From: Lunularia cruciata
Taxonomy: Eukaryota > Streptophyta > Marchantiopsida > Lunulariales > Lunulariaceae
NCBI GenBank assembly: GCA_948567375.1
Contig: OX419759.1
Coordinates: 15,716,744 to 15,780,743 of the forward strand
Length of the DNA: 64,000 nucleotides
Direction: 5' to 3'
Below are positions 47,116-58,130 of this stretch, in pieces. The notes under the pieces were generated by a model. That model made no database searches. It worked only from the letters and a program-made list of their open reading frames with translations, and was not told the DNA's origin. Numbering within the stretch: position 1 is the stretch's first letter; every line of letters starts with the position of its first letter. The translations under genes and the position numbers were made by a program.

Positions 47116-50100
47116 CTTCACCTCACAAACATCAACTCCAAAGGTTGCATGTTACTCCTCCCATAAGGTACAATTCCAAAGGAGTCTATGCATTGGCCAA
47201 ATATCTTTATATGTTTTTTCCATGATACTTCCACTACTCTAGCTCATATATGATCCTTTAGTACAATGCTTTGTTCCTTCAAAACTCAAGGATCACACAC
47301 ACTAGACAAGTGAAAATGTCTTCTTACACTCAAGCACTTCTATCCCTACTACAAAGGTTTCCTCACTACTATCAATGGAAGCATTCATCTATATGGAGAA
47401 ATCAAATTGGATTGAGAGAACAATAAGAATACAACTTTGGCTATTTTATGGAGCAATTATGTTCATTCATCAATCTAGTAAGGAAATGTATGCATGTAAA
47501 TTACACAAATTTGATGTGGTTTGACCAAAGACTTCCTTCATCCACAATTGCATTAGGTTTCATTCACTCAAGAACTACCAAAGTCACAATTGACCACCAA
47601 CATTATAATATATATCCACTTGCACTTGTCATCTCTTATCTAGTTTTGGAATGTGTGGTGCCAATTGATCCCGTATCTAACCTTAAATTATCTAGTATCA
47701 ATTGATACAAGTTACCTCACAAAGTTCCACAAGTGGCATCCTTCCTTGTAGCTTCACATAAGGTATAATCTTGCAAGAGCCTTTCTTGCAATAGAAACCT
47801 ATAGGAGCCCTTTTCATAGTCATGTAGTAGAATCCCGCAAGTGCCATTTCCACAATCAATAATGTAACCATTCTTTCAAGTCCCATAGTAGAATCCCATT
47901 GTAGCAATTCATGCAAGTTCCATAAGACATATTTGTCCCAAACTTCAAGTGGATATAACTTTTTTAGAGCTTTTTTTCCATTATCTTGGTGTCAATAGAA
48001 AGCTCTTGAGAAGACGTTTCTAACAAGATAAGGCAATCCTCATTTGAATTTATATTCACATAGATATCAACCCCAACTTGAATTGTCTTTTTGTGCATTC
48101 CCATGAATGGAATCTTGTAATTTGAAGATATATCCTTTACTTACATTTCTAGAGTCCCATAGAAGATTATTCTTGTATTGACTCTTCAATGTTCTTGTAG
48201 GATATTTGTCTTGTATAGCATTCTCAAAATTAATCAGACTTCATACTTAACATAATTGACATTCAGGTTGTATATAATTAATGATAAAGAAAACCTCAAT
48301 TAAGAATGAATGAACTTGATTTACACTGGGCTTATGCCTTAAGAATGTTCTCTTACCTAAATTTGAAGAGATCTAAAGGAAGAAGTTCTTTGAAGATTTT
48401 TTCTTGCATCTATACAATACATTGCTAATCTCAACTTTCTACCTCATCTTATCCTAATCATATGTAGGTTAATTATATGCCTTACATGTGTTAAGGAATG
48501 TGTCAAATTGATCTACTCCTTATACTCTATAATTTTTAGGAGAAAGGAGTCAATGGACTTAGTAAATTGACAATCAAAGTGCTACTTGAGCTTAATTGCT
48601 AACTTGCATGCTTCTCATCATCATAAACCTTCCACTCCAAGCTCTAAATTTTCAATTTGAGTTTTTGGATTTTGGTCTTTGCCATCCTTCATTGGATACT
48701 TCCTCTAGCATCTTCACAAAAATGATCCCAAATATTCTTGAACTATTTGAGGATTTTTGCTTGCTCCTCTTTTGAGCAATTGTGTATTGCTTTGATTTTG
48801 GCAATATCTCCAATATTAGTCAAGGTTGATCCGCTTCCCAATCCTCCTTCTCCTTTTTTAGCTCTATAGCCATCCCTTTAGGTTACATAACCACTTTGTT
48901 CTGGTATTTTCCAAACTATACATCTATAATTACCAAGTAAATCTTAGCTTTCTCTTACTCTCCTTGGATGTCTCCACTCCTTGATCCTTGGCCTTTATTT
49001 GCTCCTTGTATATTTGCTACTTACCTTTTGCTTTGAACCAAAGTGCTCTCAACTCCTCTTGCAATCTTCAAGTTCTTCCATTGCTACTAGATCTACAAGA
49101 AGCAAAGTGTTTTGGGTTTTGGTTCTTCTTGCACAAGAGTATTTATCTTCTTGGCTTCTTCCTTGTATAAATTCCTCATACTCTTCATCTCCTTCCTTGC
49201 CTTGACTTGCTCCACCTTCATCATTAAATAAGAGTCTTTGTGTAATTTTCAAACAAGGGAGGTGTAGTTGGTGATATCCTTCTAGGATACTTAATATGTG
49301 GGCAATATTTTCTCCATGAATTCTTGGACTTGCCCTACCAAGTGTGTCATAAAATTTGATCCCTAAGTTATTAAAGTTTTGCTTTCTTGAAAGATGAGTG
49401 CATGCTTCTCTACTCATACCACCTCTAAAAGTTCTTCCTCTTTGCCTTCAATTTCTATTCTAAGATTTGTGTGCTCTTTGGTTAGCTTGGGTTTTTTGCC
49501 TTTTGAATTCTTCACTTCTTTGGGCCAAGGCCCATCTTTGGCTTAGGATTCTTCTTCATCCTTGGTATTCAAAGGTCTAGCATCTTGGTCATTGTTATAG
49601 GGGTCTTTGGCTTGTAGCACACCTTCAAGGTTGGTTACTTCTTCAGTGCAAAGACTTCTTGCTCCCTTTAGTCTTTGGCTATCTTCTCTTGTTGGCACTC
49701 TACACTTCCTAATTTGGTGCAAACTATGCATCTTCATACTGGTATGTTCCTTTGGACCTGGTCATGGTCTTGTGCAATATTAAGGAGTTTTCTCCTCCTT
49801 CTTCCCTTTTGTGTCTTTGACTTCTTCCTCCAAAGATACATTGATGACTTGATGATTCTTCCTTTTTCACTTTGTTAGCATTGGTGATCTTGTAGGCATT
49901 GATTGTTTCTTCTTCTCCTTGACTTTAATCATTCCTTCTTTGTCCACATTTACAAATTTCCCAATCTACTCATACTCTTCATCTAAAAGTTGATACTTTT
50001 CAAGGAGTGACTTACCTTTGGGTTGGGAAGTTAAATGTCCCATCACATGCCAATGATTGGGGAACTTCTTCCTCTCCAATTTCATCATTAAATTTAACCC

Positions 50101-51074
50101 CATGTAGAAATGTATGAAAAAAGGTGCAAGATAGGTCACTCATCCATATTACTCCAGGTCTTCAAAGAGGCTCCTCATTTGTAGATAAAACATATGAGCT
50201 TATTTCACCAATTCTCCTTACCATATGTATTTAAAAAGGATGGTTTGGTTATTATTCAAATATGTTGTCTTCTTTGGCTTAAACAAATTCATAATTGTCG
50301 TTAACAGCATCCTTTGGGCTACATTCTTATAATTTCTCACTCTCTATCCATTGTTGGTTCTTAAATCATCAAAGGAGATGATGATGATCTTCTCCATATT
50401 TGCCTTGAGTCTATTGTATTAAGTAGCAATTGTCATTGACTTTGATTGCAAATTTGCAAGGCCAAGGTCATTCCTCCAATTCTCCTCTTGCCATGCAAAA
50501 AGAGTTCCCTAAAGATCTCTTCACTCCCTCTTTCCATAATGTCTCAACTCTTGGATTATAACTGCATTGCTCAATTTCCAATTCTAGAGTAAAAAGGCAA
50601 GGCGCTTGCTCTATATGTCCTCAATTTCTACAATAAACTGCCCACTTGTTGATTACTGAGGCATGCAAGATAACCTTCAAATCTCTCCTCCGCTATTTAG
50701 GTGCAAACACCATATTACCTATCAAAAAGGTTTTTGATACAAAAGCAAAGGTGAAGGTTGTGGGCTCAAAGGTGAAGGTACACACAATTATGAAGGCAAA
50801 AAGGAACTACAAAGGACTACAATTTCTAAGCATTTGCCTTGCAATTGAAGTTGAATGTAGAAAGTAATTGAATGAGCAGGCACTTGAACTTTAACTTGAG
50901 CAGGCACTTGAACTTCAAAAATTTTCTATCATTTGCATTCATTGATTGAGTATTAGTGACCATCATTCTCCTCACATGCAAAACACACTTTTGGTGACTA
51001 GTCCTTCTCTTGACTTGCATAGTCCTTGTTGAATACAAACATCATCTCCTTGAATACAAATAGCCTTTGGCAAT
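47116..51074 (-). mobile_element. Family C copy 2: degenerate element encoding coiled-coil-like protein
   Basis: Read on the minus strand from 51074 down. Frames include FPNHWHVMGHLTSQPKGKSL (about 50080-50020) and a 122-codon frame at 49417-49049 with GIKFYDTLGRASPRI, LPCLKITQRL and TLLLVDL. QIYKEQIKAKDQGVETSKE follows (about 49015-48960), parallel to copy 1. The segment 47.4-47.1 kb matches copy 1 at 44.2-44.48 kb inverted. A repeat A copy is inserted near this end and an LTR B copy abuts the other end at about 51075. No polymerase motif seen. Confidence 0.55.
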
Positions 51075-53165
51075 ATTTCTTTTTTGTGCATATATACATT
51101 GCTACACAACATTCATTGTAGTCAACATCATACACTATAGAATCAAAACTCATACAAAAGTCATACATGAACTCTAAAGTGCTTCATTAATCAGTTTTTT
51201 CACACACAACTTGGATAAACAACTCAATTCTCAACCCAAGAATCTACCATCAACATGCATTGATAACATAGTCAAGCCACACCCACACTAGCTAAGAGAT
51301 TCCATGTGATGCTTGCCAGCCTTTGTCCACCATAGCCACAAGCTTGACAACTCAACATCAAAGAAATGAGCTCTTTAAAGTTGCACTTCAAAGTATGCCC
51401 CTTTGGCTCAACTTGGAACTCCAACCCTAATGGTGCCATTGGTGGCCCATCTAACACTATAATTGATGGTTGCTCCAACATGAAATCTGTTCACCACTCG
51501 AACCCTAATGGTGCCATTGATTGCCAATCAACAATGTAATTGATGGTTGCTCCAACATGAAATCTAGTCACCATTAAGTAATCTTTGAGCAACTATATGT
51601 ATAACTCTAACTGCCAAGGCTAATACTCTAGCATCCAGATAAACTAGCTTTGGCATTGAAAATGTTATGACAATTGTCATATGTATACATCACTACACAA
51701 CATAGATCATTGTCAACAATATATATTATAGAAGCACAACTAATGCATGAACTCTAAAATGCCTTAATTGTTTCCTTATCTGGCAGTTAGGTCCCTCTAA
51801 CTCTATATATCCATCTACTCCAAGTCAGTGATATGCCCTATGGTGGGCAAAGATCAAGAATTTGGATGCTATTCAGTCCCATCATTAGTTGCTTGTATGT
51901 AATCTATTTCACATAAATAGTGAAATAGCTATAGGTCAAGTATATTGAGGATATAAGCATTGTTCTTGAGGAACCACCATGACAAGGGGAGCCAGACATG
52001 CTATATGCTGTCCTCTTGAACAACTATCAGACACCAACATAGTAGTAGCTCCACGAAAAGAACCATATAACATACATTGGAAGCTTACATGTACAACTTC
52101 CAAGCTTGGGTCCATAGTGCCATCAATGTTTGGGAGGTGGCATGACACACAACTACATACATAATCCTTCCAAACAACACTATCACATATCTCTCCTAAG
52201 GGGACTCCAAAAGGCAAAACCTCATGCACTCTCAAGATAGTGCAGCCTATAGTCACAAAAAGTGTCATTAGTGTAGTCTATTATAGGTATACATAATCAT
52301 ATGAATGAAATTGATGGATCAAAGGTCTATAGCCTCCTCCTTGAATAGAAACATAGTGTAAGGTATCCTTATTCTGAGCAATTGTTAAGTTCTCAAAGAT
52401 CATCTACATCACTCTCCAAAAGATCTCTACACATTGAGAACATGTGCTCACCCATACTTTTGGATCATTCAAGTCCAACACTATAGTAGCATTGTGATGA
52501 ATTCTTATAGATAAATCTGGATCTCATCCCTAGAGTAGAAAGTAAGGAGAAAAGGATGCTAAAGAGACTTGCAAGTTGAACAAATAGCCCCTAGCCAACC
52601 AAGGTAACTAGATATCCCAATCTCCCAAGTGGCCTCTTTGCAAACCACACTTATGCAATCTTCTCTTCACCATCTAAACCACTTTCTCTACTAAGTCATT
52701 TACCTCAAGGTGATCTTGAGAGGTAATGGAATGATCAATCAAGGACTTGTCAAACAAGACTTGAAACTCTCCCAAGAACTATATACCTTGATCAATCAAG
52801 ACCTCAACTAGTGCACAAAAATGACTAAGAACCCAATCCAAGAAGGAGTAAGCTATCCCCTCATTGGAGTTGTCAAGAAATGCTACCAAATCAATCCAAT
52901 GGGAGAAGTACTCCACCATAACAAAAACATACCAATGATATATCACAATCAATGGTAAAGGTCAAACAAAGTCCAAACTCCAATGATAACCCAATCCCAT
53001 GATAAGTAGTGGGTATAACTATGGCATAGGAGCATCAAATGATGCTCTAACTTGGTCACAAACCATACATCTAGCTACAAATTACTATACATCAATTTGC
53101 ATAACGTGCCACCAATAATGAATCTAGAGGAAAGAGTTGAGAACTCTTGGGCCCGCAAGCCTTTT
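51075..53165 (-). pseudogene. Decayed gypsy element, 3' half, inverted relative to its neighbour
   Basis: On the minus strand, going down in coordinate: integrase remnants aligned to the plus copy (about 53100-52700), then the PHD-bearing C-terminus (52268-51936). The latter reads GCTILRVHEVLPFGVPL and CHLPNIDGTMDPSLEVVHVS, with several PHD cysteines lost. A linker follows, then an LTR B copy (about 51770-51075), whose own two ends carry the same repeat of about 100 bp (51655-51760 and 51080-51180). Much more decayed than the plus-strand copy. The RT part is absent. Confidence 0.75.
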
Positions 53166-53713
53166 TGTTTTGGATTCTTCTTTAGTCCAAGGATAGCCCA
53201 TGTAAAGGAATCCTTGACTTAGTGGTTGGGTCAAGATAAGACCACATGCTTAGGGGAATATGCCCATGTGAATGGATATTCCTTTCTACATTTTGACTTT
53301 ACTCGACTTTTAGTCTAGTAACTTGAGTTACTACGGTAATTACTAACTTTGGTACGTAACTATTTCACAAGTATATAAACAAGTGGTGAGGAGGTACTCA
53401 TCATCCTTTCATTTGTAACTCTCTCTCTCTCATTGAGTTCTCTAGTGAGCAATGTCTTGAGTCTTGGAGTGTTAGCCTTGGAGGAGTATGATGGAGTTTG
53501 GGTTCCTTGCCTTCTTAGTCCATGGTGTGTTATCATAATAGCCATCAGAGGTTCATCTTGAGTGAGAGACAGGCCGACTCATAGGTCACCTATGGCAGTG
53601 GTGAACCTAGTTGGACAGCCTAGGGCCGCATTTCCCACACTCATGAGTTTCCCAGGCTCTCATGCTTTTTGAGAGGGAGGACCTGGACTTGTTTGGGACT
53701 CACGATTATAGCA
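53166..53713 (+). promoter_or_regulatory. Left end of the gypsy element: LTR-like promoter segment
   Basis: Starts TGTTTTGG and ends TTATAGCA, followed after two bases by TGGTGGAGCCCAACATT, a primer-binding-site-like sequence at 53716. Inside are a TATA box (TATATAA, 53372-53378) and a CT tract downstream, as in an LTR promoter. It is not a copy of the 57479-58130 repeat at the other end. I do not know which tRNA would prime here. Confidence 0.45.
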
Positions 53714-56700
53714 ATTGGTGGAGCCCAACATTGATGAGAGAGAGCAGGCGATGGGTTTTCGCACCGGTATTACCGTTGTTCCAAGAGTGTCATAGGTATC
53801 CAGGCGTTAGGTGTTAGGTCAGGCTATGGACCTAAACTGTTTGACCTAGATTGTGAGCCTTGGCTTGGCAGAGTAGCGTAGGATGCGCTTGATAGGCATC
53901 ACCACTCAGACACTTGTGAGCCCTGTGCCTATCGAGACGATTCAGGCACATGCTGGGGGCAATGGACCGAGTGGACATGGTATTCTTGGGACACATCTAG
54001 TAGCTACTAAGGAGAGTGGTCTACTTGGAGTCCATCCAGGTGAGCATGGGCTACTTGGATTACACCCTTGGTCCACATGGGATGCAGCTAGAGGACGTGT
54101 GGAGCTTGCAGCCAGAGTGGAGGGAGTTTTTCACATAGAGGTTGGGACCTCTAGTGGTCAGGAGCATGACACTATTGCTCCCAAGGGCCCAATGTAGCAG
54201 TTAGTCAATACGTCTTCCACTCCTACTATAGTTACAGAGGATACTTGGGAGCCAGATCTTGGACCCAAGCTTACTAGAGAGGAAAGACGGAGGGTTTGGA
54301 GGTTCTTGAGGAGTCACACGAGTTGATTTGCCTTTAGTTTGAAGGATTTGGGTGCTCTAAAAGGACCTAGTATACGGATTGAATTGACTAGCGATACACT
54401 TGTTTTCCAACGTCTATATCATTATAGTGACATGGAGAGGATATTGATTTAGAGCCAAAGTAGTGACCTTTTTGAGGCTTGTTTGGTGGAGATTTCACAT
54501 GGAGAGTATGCATCATCGACAGTGATGCCAGCCAAGAAGGATATGCATGGCAACTATACAGATAGGCGGATGTGTGGAGATTACTGTCCTATCAACCGAC
54601 ATACCAGGGCTGATCGGTATGCCATGCCTACACCGGAGGAGATTTTTGATGCAATTGGGCATGCAAAGGTCTTCAATACTTTGGATCTTTGAGCGGGATA
54701 TCATCAGTTGCCGATCAGGGAGGAGGATAAGTCCAAGACAACATTTTGGGCTATTGATCCTCACGGTAAGGATGTGTTATATCAATGGAGGTTCTTACCA
54801 TTTGGGTTAAAGAATGCTCTTGCTGAGTTCCAGGGTCATGGATAGGATCCTAGCTGGATTGGATTTGGCTAGGTGTTATATTGATGACATTTTGGTTTAT
54901 AGCACTACTATGAAGGAGCATGAGAGACAGTTGTTGGAGGTGTTTGAGAGGTTGAGATCTCAAAGACTCAAATTACATCCTAGAAAGTGTAGGTTCTTCC
55001 ATGAGCAGGTTGAGTATTTGGGTCACACTATCTACCCCAGAGGACTTGGTGTCTAGCAGACCAAGGTGGAGGCTATTGCACGTATTCCTTGGCCTATGAA
55101 TGTGAGCAGAGTGCGAGCATTCCTTGGGTTGGCAAACTTCTATCGCCGCTATGTTAGAGGATTTAGTGCCATTGCCAAGGCCTTGACGAAGCTGACCAAG
55201 CTTACACAGGAGTGGTGTTGGGGAGATGAGCAGGAGAGAGCTTTTGTAGAGCTCAAGGAGAGGTTGACATCTACTCCTATTTTGAGGAGACTGATCAGGG
55301 GACGACCATTTCAGGTTCATACTGATTGGAGTATGTTGGGGCTTGGAGCAGTGCTCACCCAACATGATGATGAGGAGAAGGAGTTTGTGGTGGCCTATGC
55401 TAGTCGCTCCAACAATTCAGCGGAGGCAAAGTATAGTTCATATGAGGGAGAGTGCTTGGCATCAGTTTGGGCAATAGCACATTTCTGATGTTACCTATTT
55501 GGTAACCCTTTCACTCTCATCACTAATCATCAGCCGCTGAACTGGTTGATGGAGTCCGACAAGCTTTCAAGGAAGCTTGCACGATGGGCTTTGATTTTAC
55601 AAGAGTATGATTTCAAGGTTGTTCACAGACCAGGAGTGGTGAACCGTGATGCAGATGGGTTGAGTAGAAACCTATGTCCCAACTAGCAGGATCAGACCGG
55701 AGCACGTTGGCATGGTAAGATAGATAAGGAGATGGTGCTAGGTTGGCATGCATCGGCCTTTCTATGTATATTTGCAGAGGCTTTAGTGGTATCTCTCTCA
55801 GCGCATACAAGAGGAGTTATTGAGGTCATAGATCCAGAGAGTGAAGATATTGGTACAGTTCAGCGAGACATTCATGATGATGTCTTAGTGATGGACTATC
55901 TTTGCACTGGTGTTGTGGGTGGCACGGTTGGGGCCAAGGAGAGAGACCGTGTTCTTCAGCGAGCCAGATGGTTCAGATTGGAGGGTAGACACCTTTTGTG
56001 TGTATGGGAAGATGGTAGAGTGCGAGTAGTACCACTTCTAGCACAGAGACCATAGTTGGTCCGTCATGCTCATGAGGAGCTAGGACATTTTGGAGTAAAG
56101 CGTACATATAGCTTACTCCAGAGTCATTATTGGTGGCGCGGTATGCAGACCAAGGTACAATAGTTTGTTGCCAGATGTGTGGTTTGTGACCAAGTTAGAG
56201 CATCATTCAATGCTCCTATGCCACAATTACACCCATTACCTATCATGGGATTGGGTTACCATTGGAGTTTGGACTTTGCCGGACCTTTACCGCTGACTGT
56301 GAGACATCATCGGTATGTTTTGGTGATGGTGGAGCACTTCTCCAAGTGGATTGAGTTGGTGGCACTTCCTGACAAGTCTAGTGAAGGGACAACTTACTCG
56401 TTCCTGGATCAAGTTCTTAGTCATTTTGGTGCACCAGCTGAGGTTTTGACTGATCAAGGTACAAAGTTCTTGGGGGAGTTTTAGGTCTTGTGTGACAAGG
56501 CTTTGATTGATCATCATACTACATCCCGAGATCACCCTGAGGCAAATGGCTTAGCAGAGAGAGTGGTTCAAACGGTGAAGAGAGGATTGTGAAAGTATGG
56601 TTTGCAGAGAGGCCACTTGGGAGATTGGGATCTCCAATTACCTTGGTTGCCCATGGGCTATTGGTTCAGCCGGCAAGCCTCCTTAGCATCCTTCTCTCCA

Positions 56701-57478
56701 TACTTTCTACTCTATGGACGAGATCCAGATTTATCTGAAGCCATTCGTCGAGATACTACTGTAGTTTTGGACTTGGATGACCCCGATGTATGGATGAGCG
56801 CATGTTCTCAGCGGGCAGAGATCTTTTGGAGAGTGATGCCGATGGCCTTTGAGAACTTGGCGATTGCTCAGCATAAAGATACTTTACGCTATGCTACCAT
56901 TCAAGGAGGAGGTTATAGACCCTTGATCCGTCGATTTCATCCAGGCAACTATGTATATCTATAGCAGACAGCACCGATGACACTTGATGTTTCTATAGGC
57001 CGCACTATCTTGAGAGTGCGTGAGGTTTTGCCATCTAGAGTCCTTGTGTTAGAAGGACGTGATGGTGTTGTTTGGAAGGATCATGTGCGCAATTGTGCGC
57101 CATGCCACCTTCCAAACATTGATGGTAATATGGACCCAAGCTTGGCACTTGTACGTGCAAGCTTGAGGTGTATGTTATGTGGCTCTTCTGGTGGAGCTGC
57201 TACTATGTTAGTGTGTGATAGTTGTTTGAGAGGATGGCATATGGCATGTATGACTCCTCCCCTCACGATGGTTCCTCAAGGACAGTGGTTATGTCCTAGA
57301 TGTACTTGAACTATAGCTAGTTCATTCTTTATATGGTATAGATTGCAAACAGGCGACTAACGATGGGGCTCCATAGCATCCGGCCTCTTGATCTTTGCCC
57401 ATTGGCGGGTATACCATATACTTAGAGTAGATGGCTATATGGAGTTAGAGGGACCTAACCGCCAGCTAGGGGGGCAAT
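53714..57478 (+). pseudogene. Ty3/gypsy polyprotein: RT, RNase H, integrase and C-terminal PHD finger; gag and protease not recognised
   Basis: Seen in order: short N-terminal frame (53883-54194) of unknown role; RT with MPAKKD, GDYCPINRHTRADRYAMPTP, VFNTLDL and RFLPFGLKNA; catalytic YIDDILVYS (about 54880-54905); RNase H (VHTDWSMLGLGAVLTQHDDE, about 55315-55375); integrase HHCC-like part (about 56065-56195, HAHEELGHFG, CVVCDQ), then core LDFAGPLPL, VLTDQGTKFLG and HPEANGLAERVVQTVKRG; then a C-terminal domain with a PHD finger. The frame is broken by stops at 54195, 54324, 54450, 54690, 55054, 55486, 55684, 56053, 56161, 56482, 56590 and 56962, and by one frame change near 54830. From 54832 to 57309 there is no other indel. 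A purine run AGGGGGG at 57468-57474 is a likely polypurine tract. Confidence 0.9.
56977..57309 (+). other. PHD-finger domain at the end of the gypsy polyprotein
   Basis: Last intact open stretch of the polyprotein. After a beta-rich segment (TILRVREVLPSRVLVLEGRD) and CAPCHLPNIDGNMDPSL comes a PHD pattern: CMLC, then CDSC, then WHMAC, then WLCPRC, i.e. C4HC3 with the conserved Trp two residues before the last pair. Known: PHD fingers bind histone H3 tails. Inferred: it replaces the chromodomain found at this place in many gypsy elements and may guide integration. It follows the TAG at 56962. Confidence 0.85.
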
Positions 57479-58130
57479 TGTGGCACTTTAGAGTCTATGT
57501 ATGACTTATGTGTGAGTTGTGCTTCTATAGTGTATGATGTTGACAACGATGTATGTTGTGTAGCGATGCATATACACATGACAACTGTCACGCCATTTGT
57601 AGTGCCGCGTCTAGATGCTCGGACACTGGAGTTCCAGTGATAGTAGTTAGAGTTATTTTAGTAGTATCTCAGAGACTACTTTCCGACGGTCAGATTTGGT
57701 GTTTGGGGTACTGACTTCACGGTAGGGCCCACCGTCACTTTGCACCGTCGAGTGTGCCATCAGCGGGACCGTTAGGGTTTTAGTGCTAGCTCAAGTCCAG
57801 GGGGTATAGTTTGAAGTGAGCTCCAGAGAGCTCACTTCTCTGATGTTGAGCCTTCGAGTTCCTGGCTATGGTGGACAGAGGCCGGCGAGCATCACCTAGA
57901 TTCTCTATGCTTGAGTGGGTGTGGCTTGATTGTAATCAGTGCCCAGCTGTTGGCAGTTTATAGAGTGATAGATCAAGTACTGGTCTGAGTTGAGTTGAGT
58001 TGAGAGTGTTAAGCAATCTGATTATTGTGGCACTTTAGAGTCTATGTATGACTTATGTGTGAGTTGTGCTTCTATAGTGTATGATATTGATAGCAATGTA
58101 TGTTGTGTAGCAATGTATATACGCACGACA
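57479..58130 (+). repeat. LTR B copy with about 100-bp direct repeats at both ends
   Basis: Starts TGTGGCACTTTAGAGTC just after the polypurine-like run. The first ~105 bp recur at 58026-58130 with few changes. Between them is a 440-bp middle with a perfect hairpin (GTGAGCTC/GAGCTCAC near 57816-57835). Related copies are at 51075-51770 (inverted) and about 61090-61920 (strongly diverged). Confidence 0.75.

Noticed and set aside
54195-56964. TAG/TGA recoding or readthrough in the gypsy frame
   Set aside because: Host genes in the window end normally at TAA or TGA and the decay pattern fits methylation-driven C-to-T change better.
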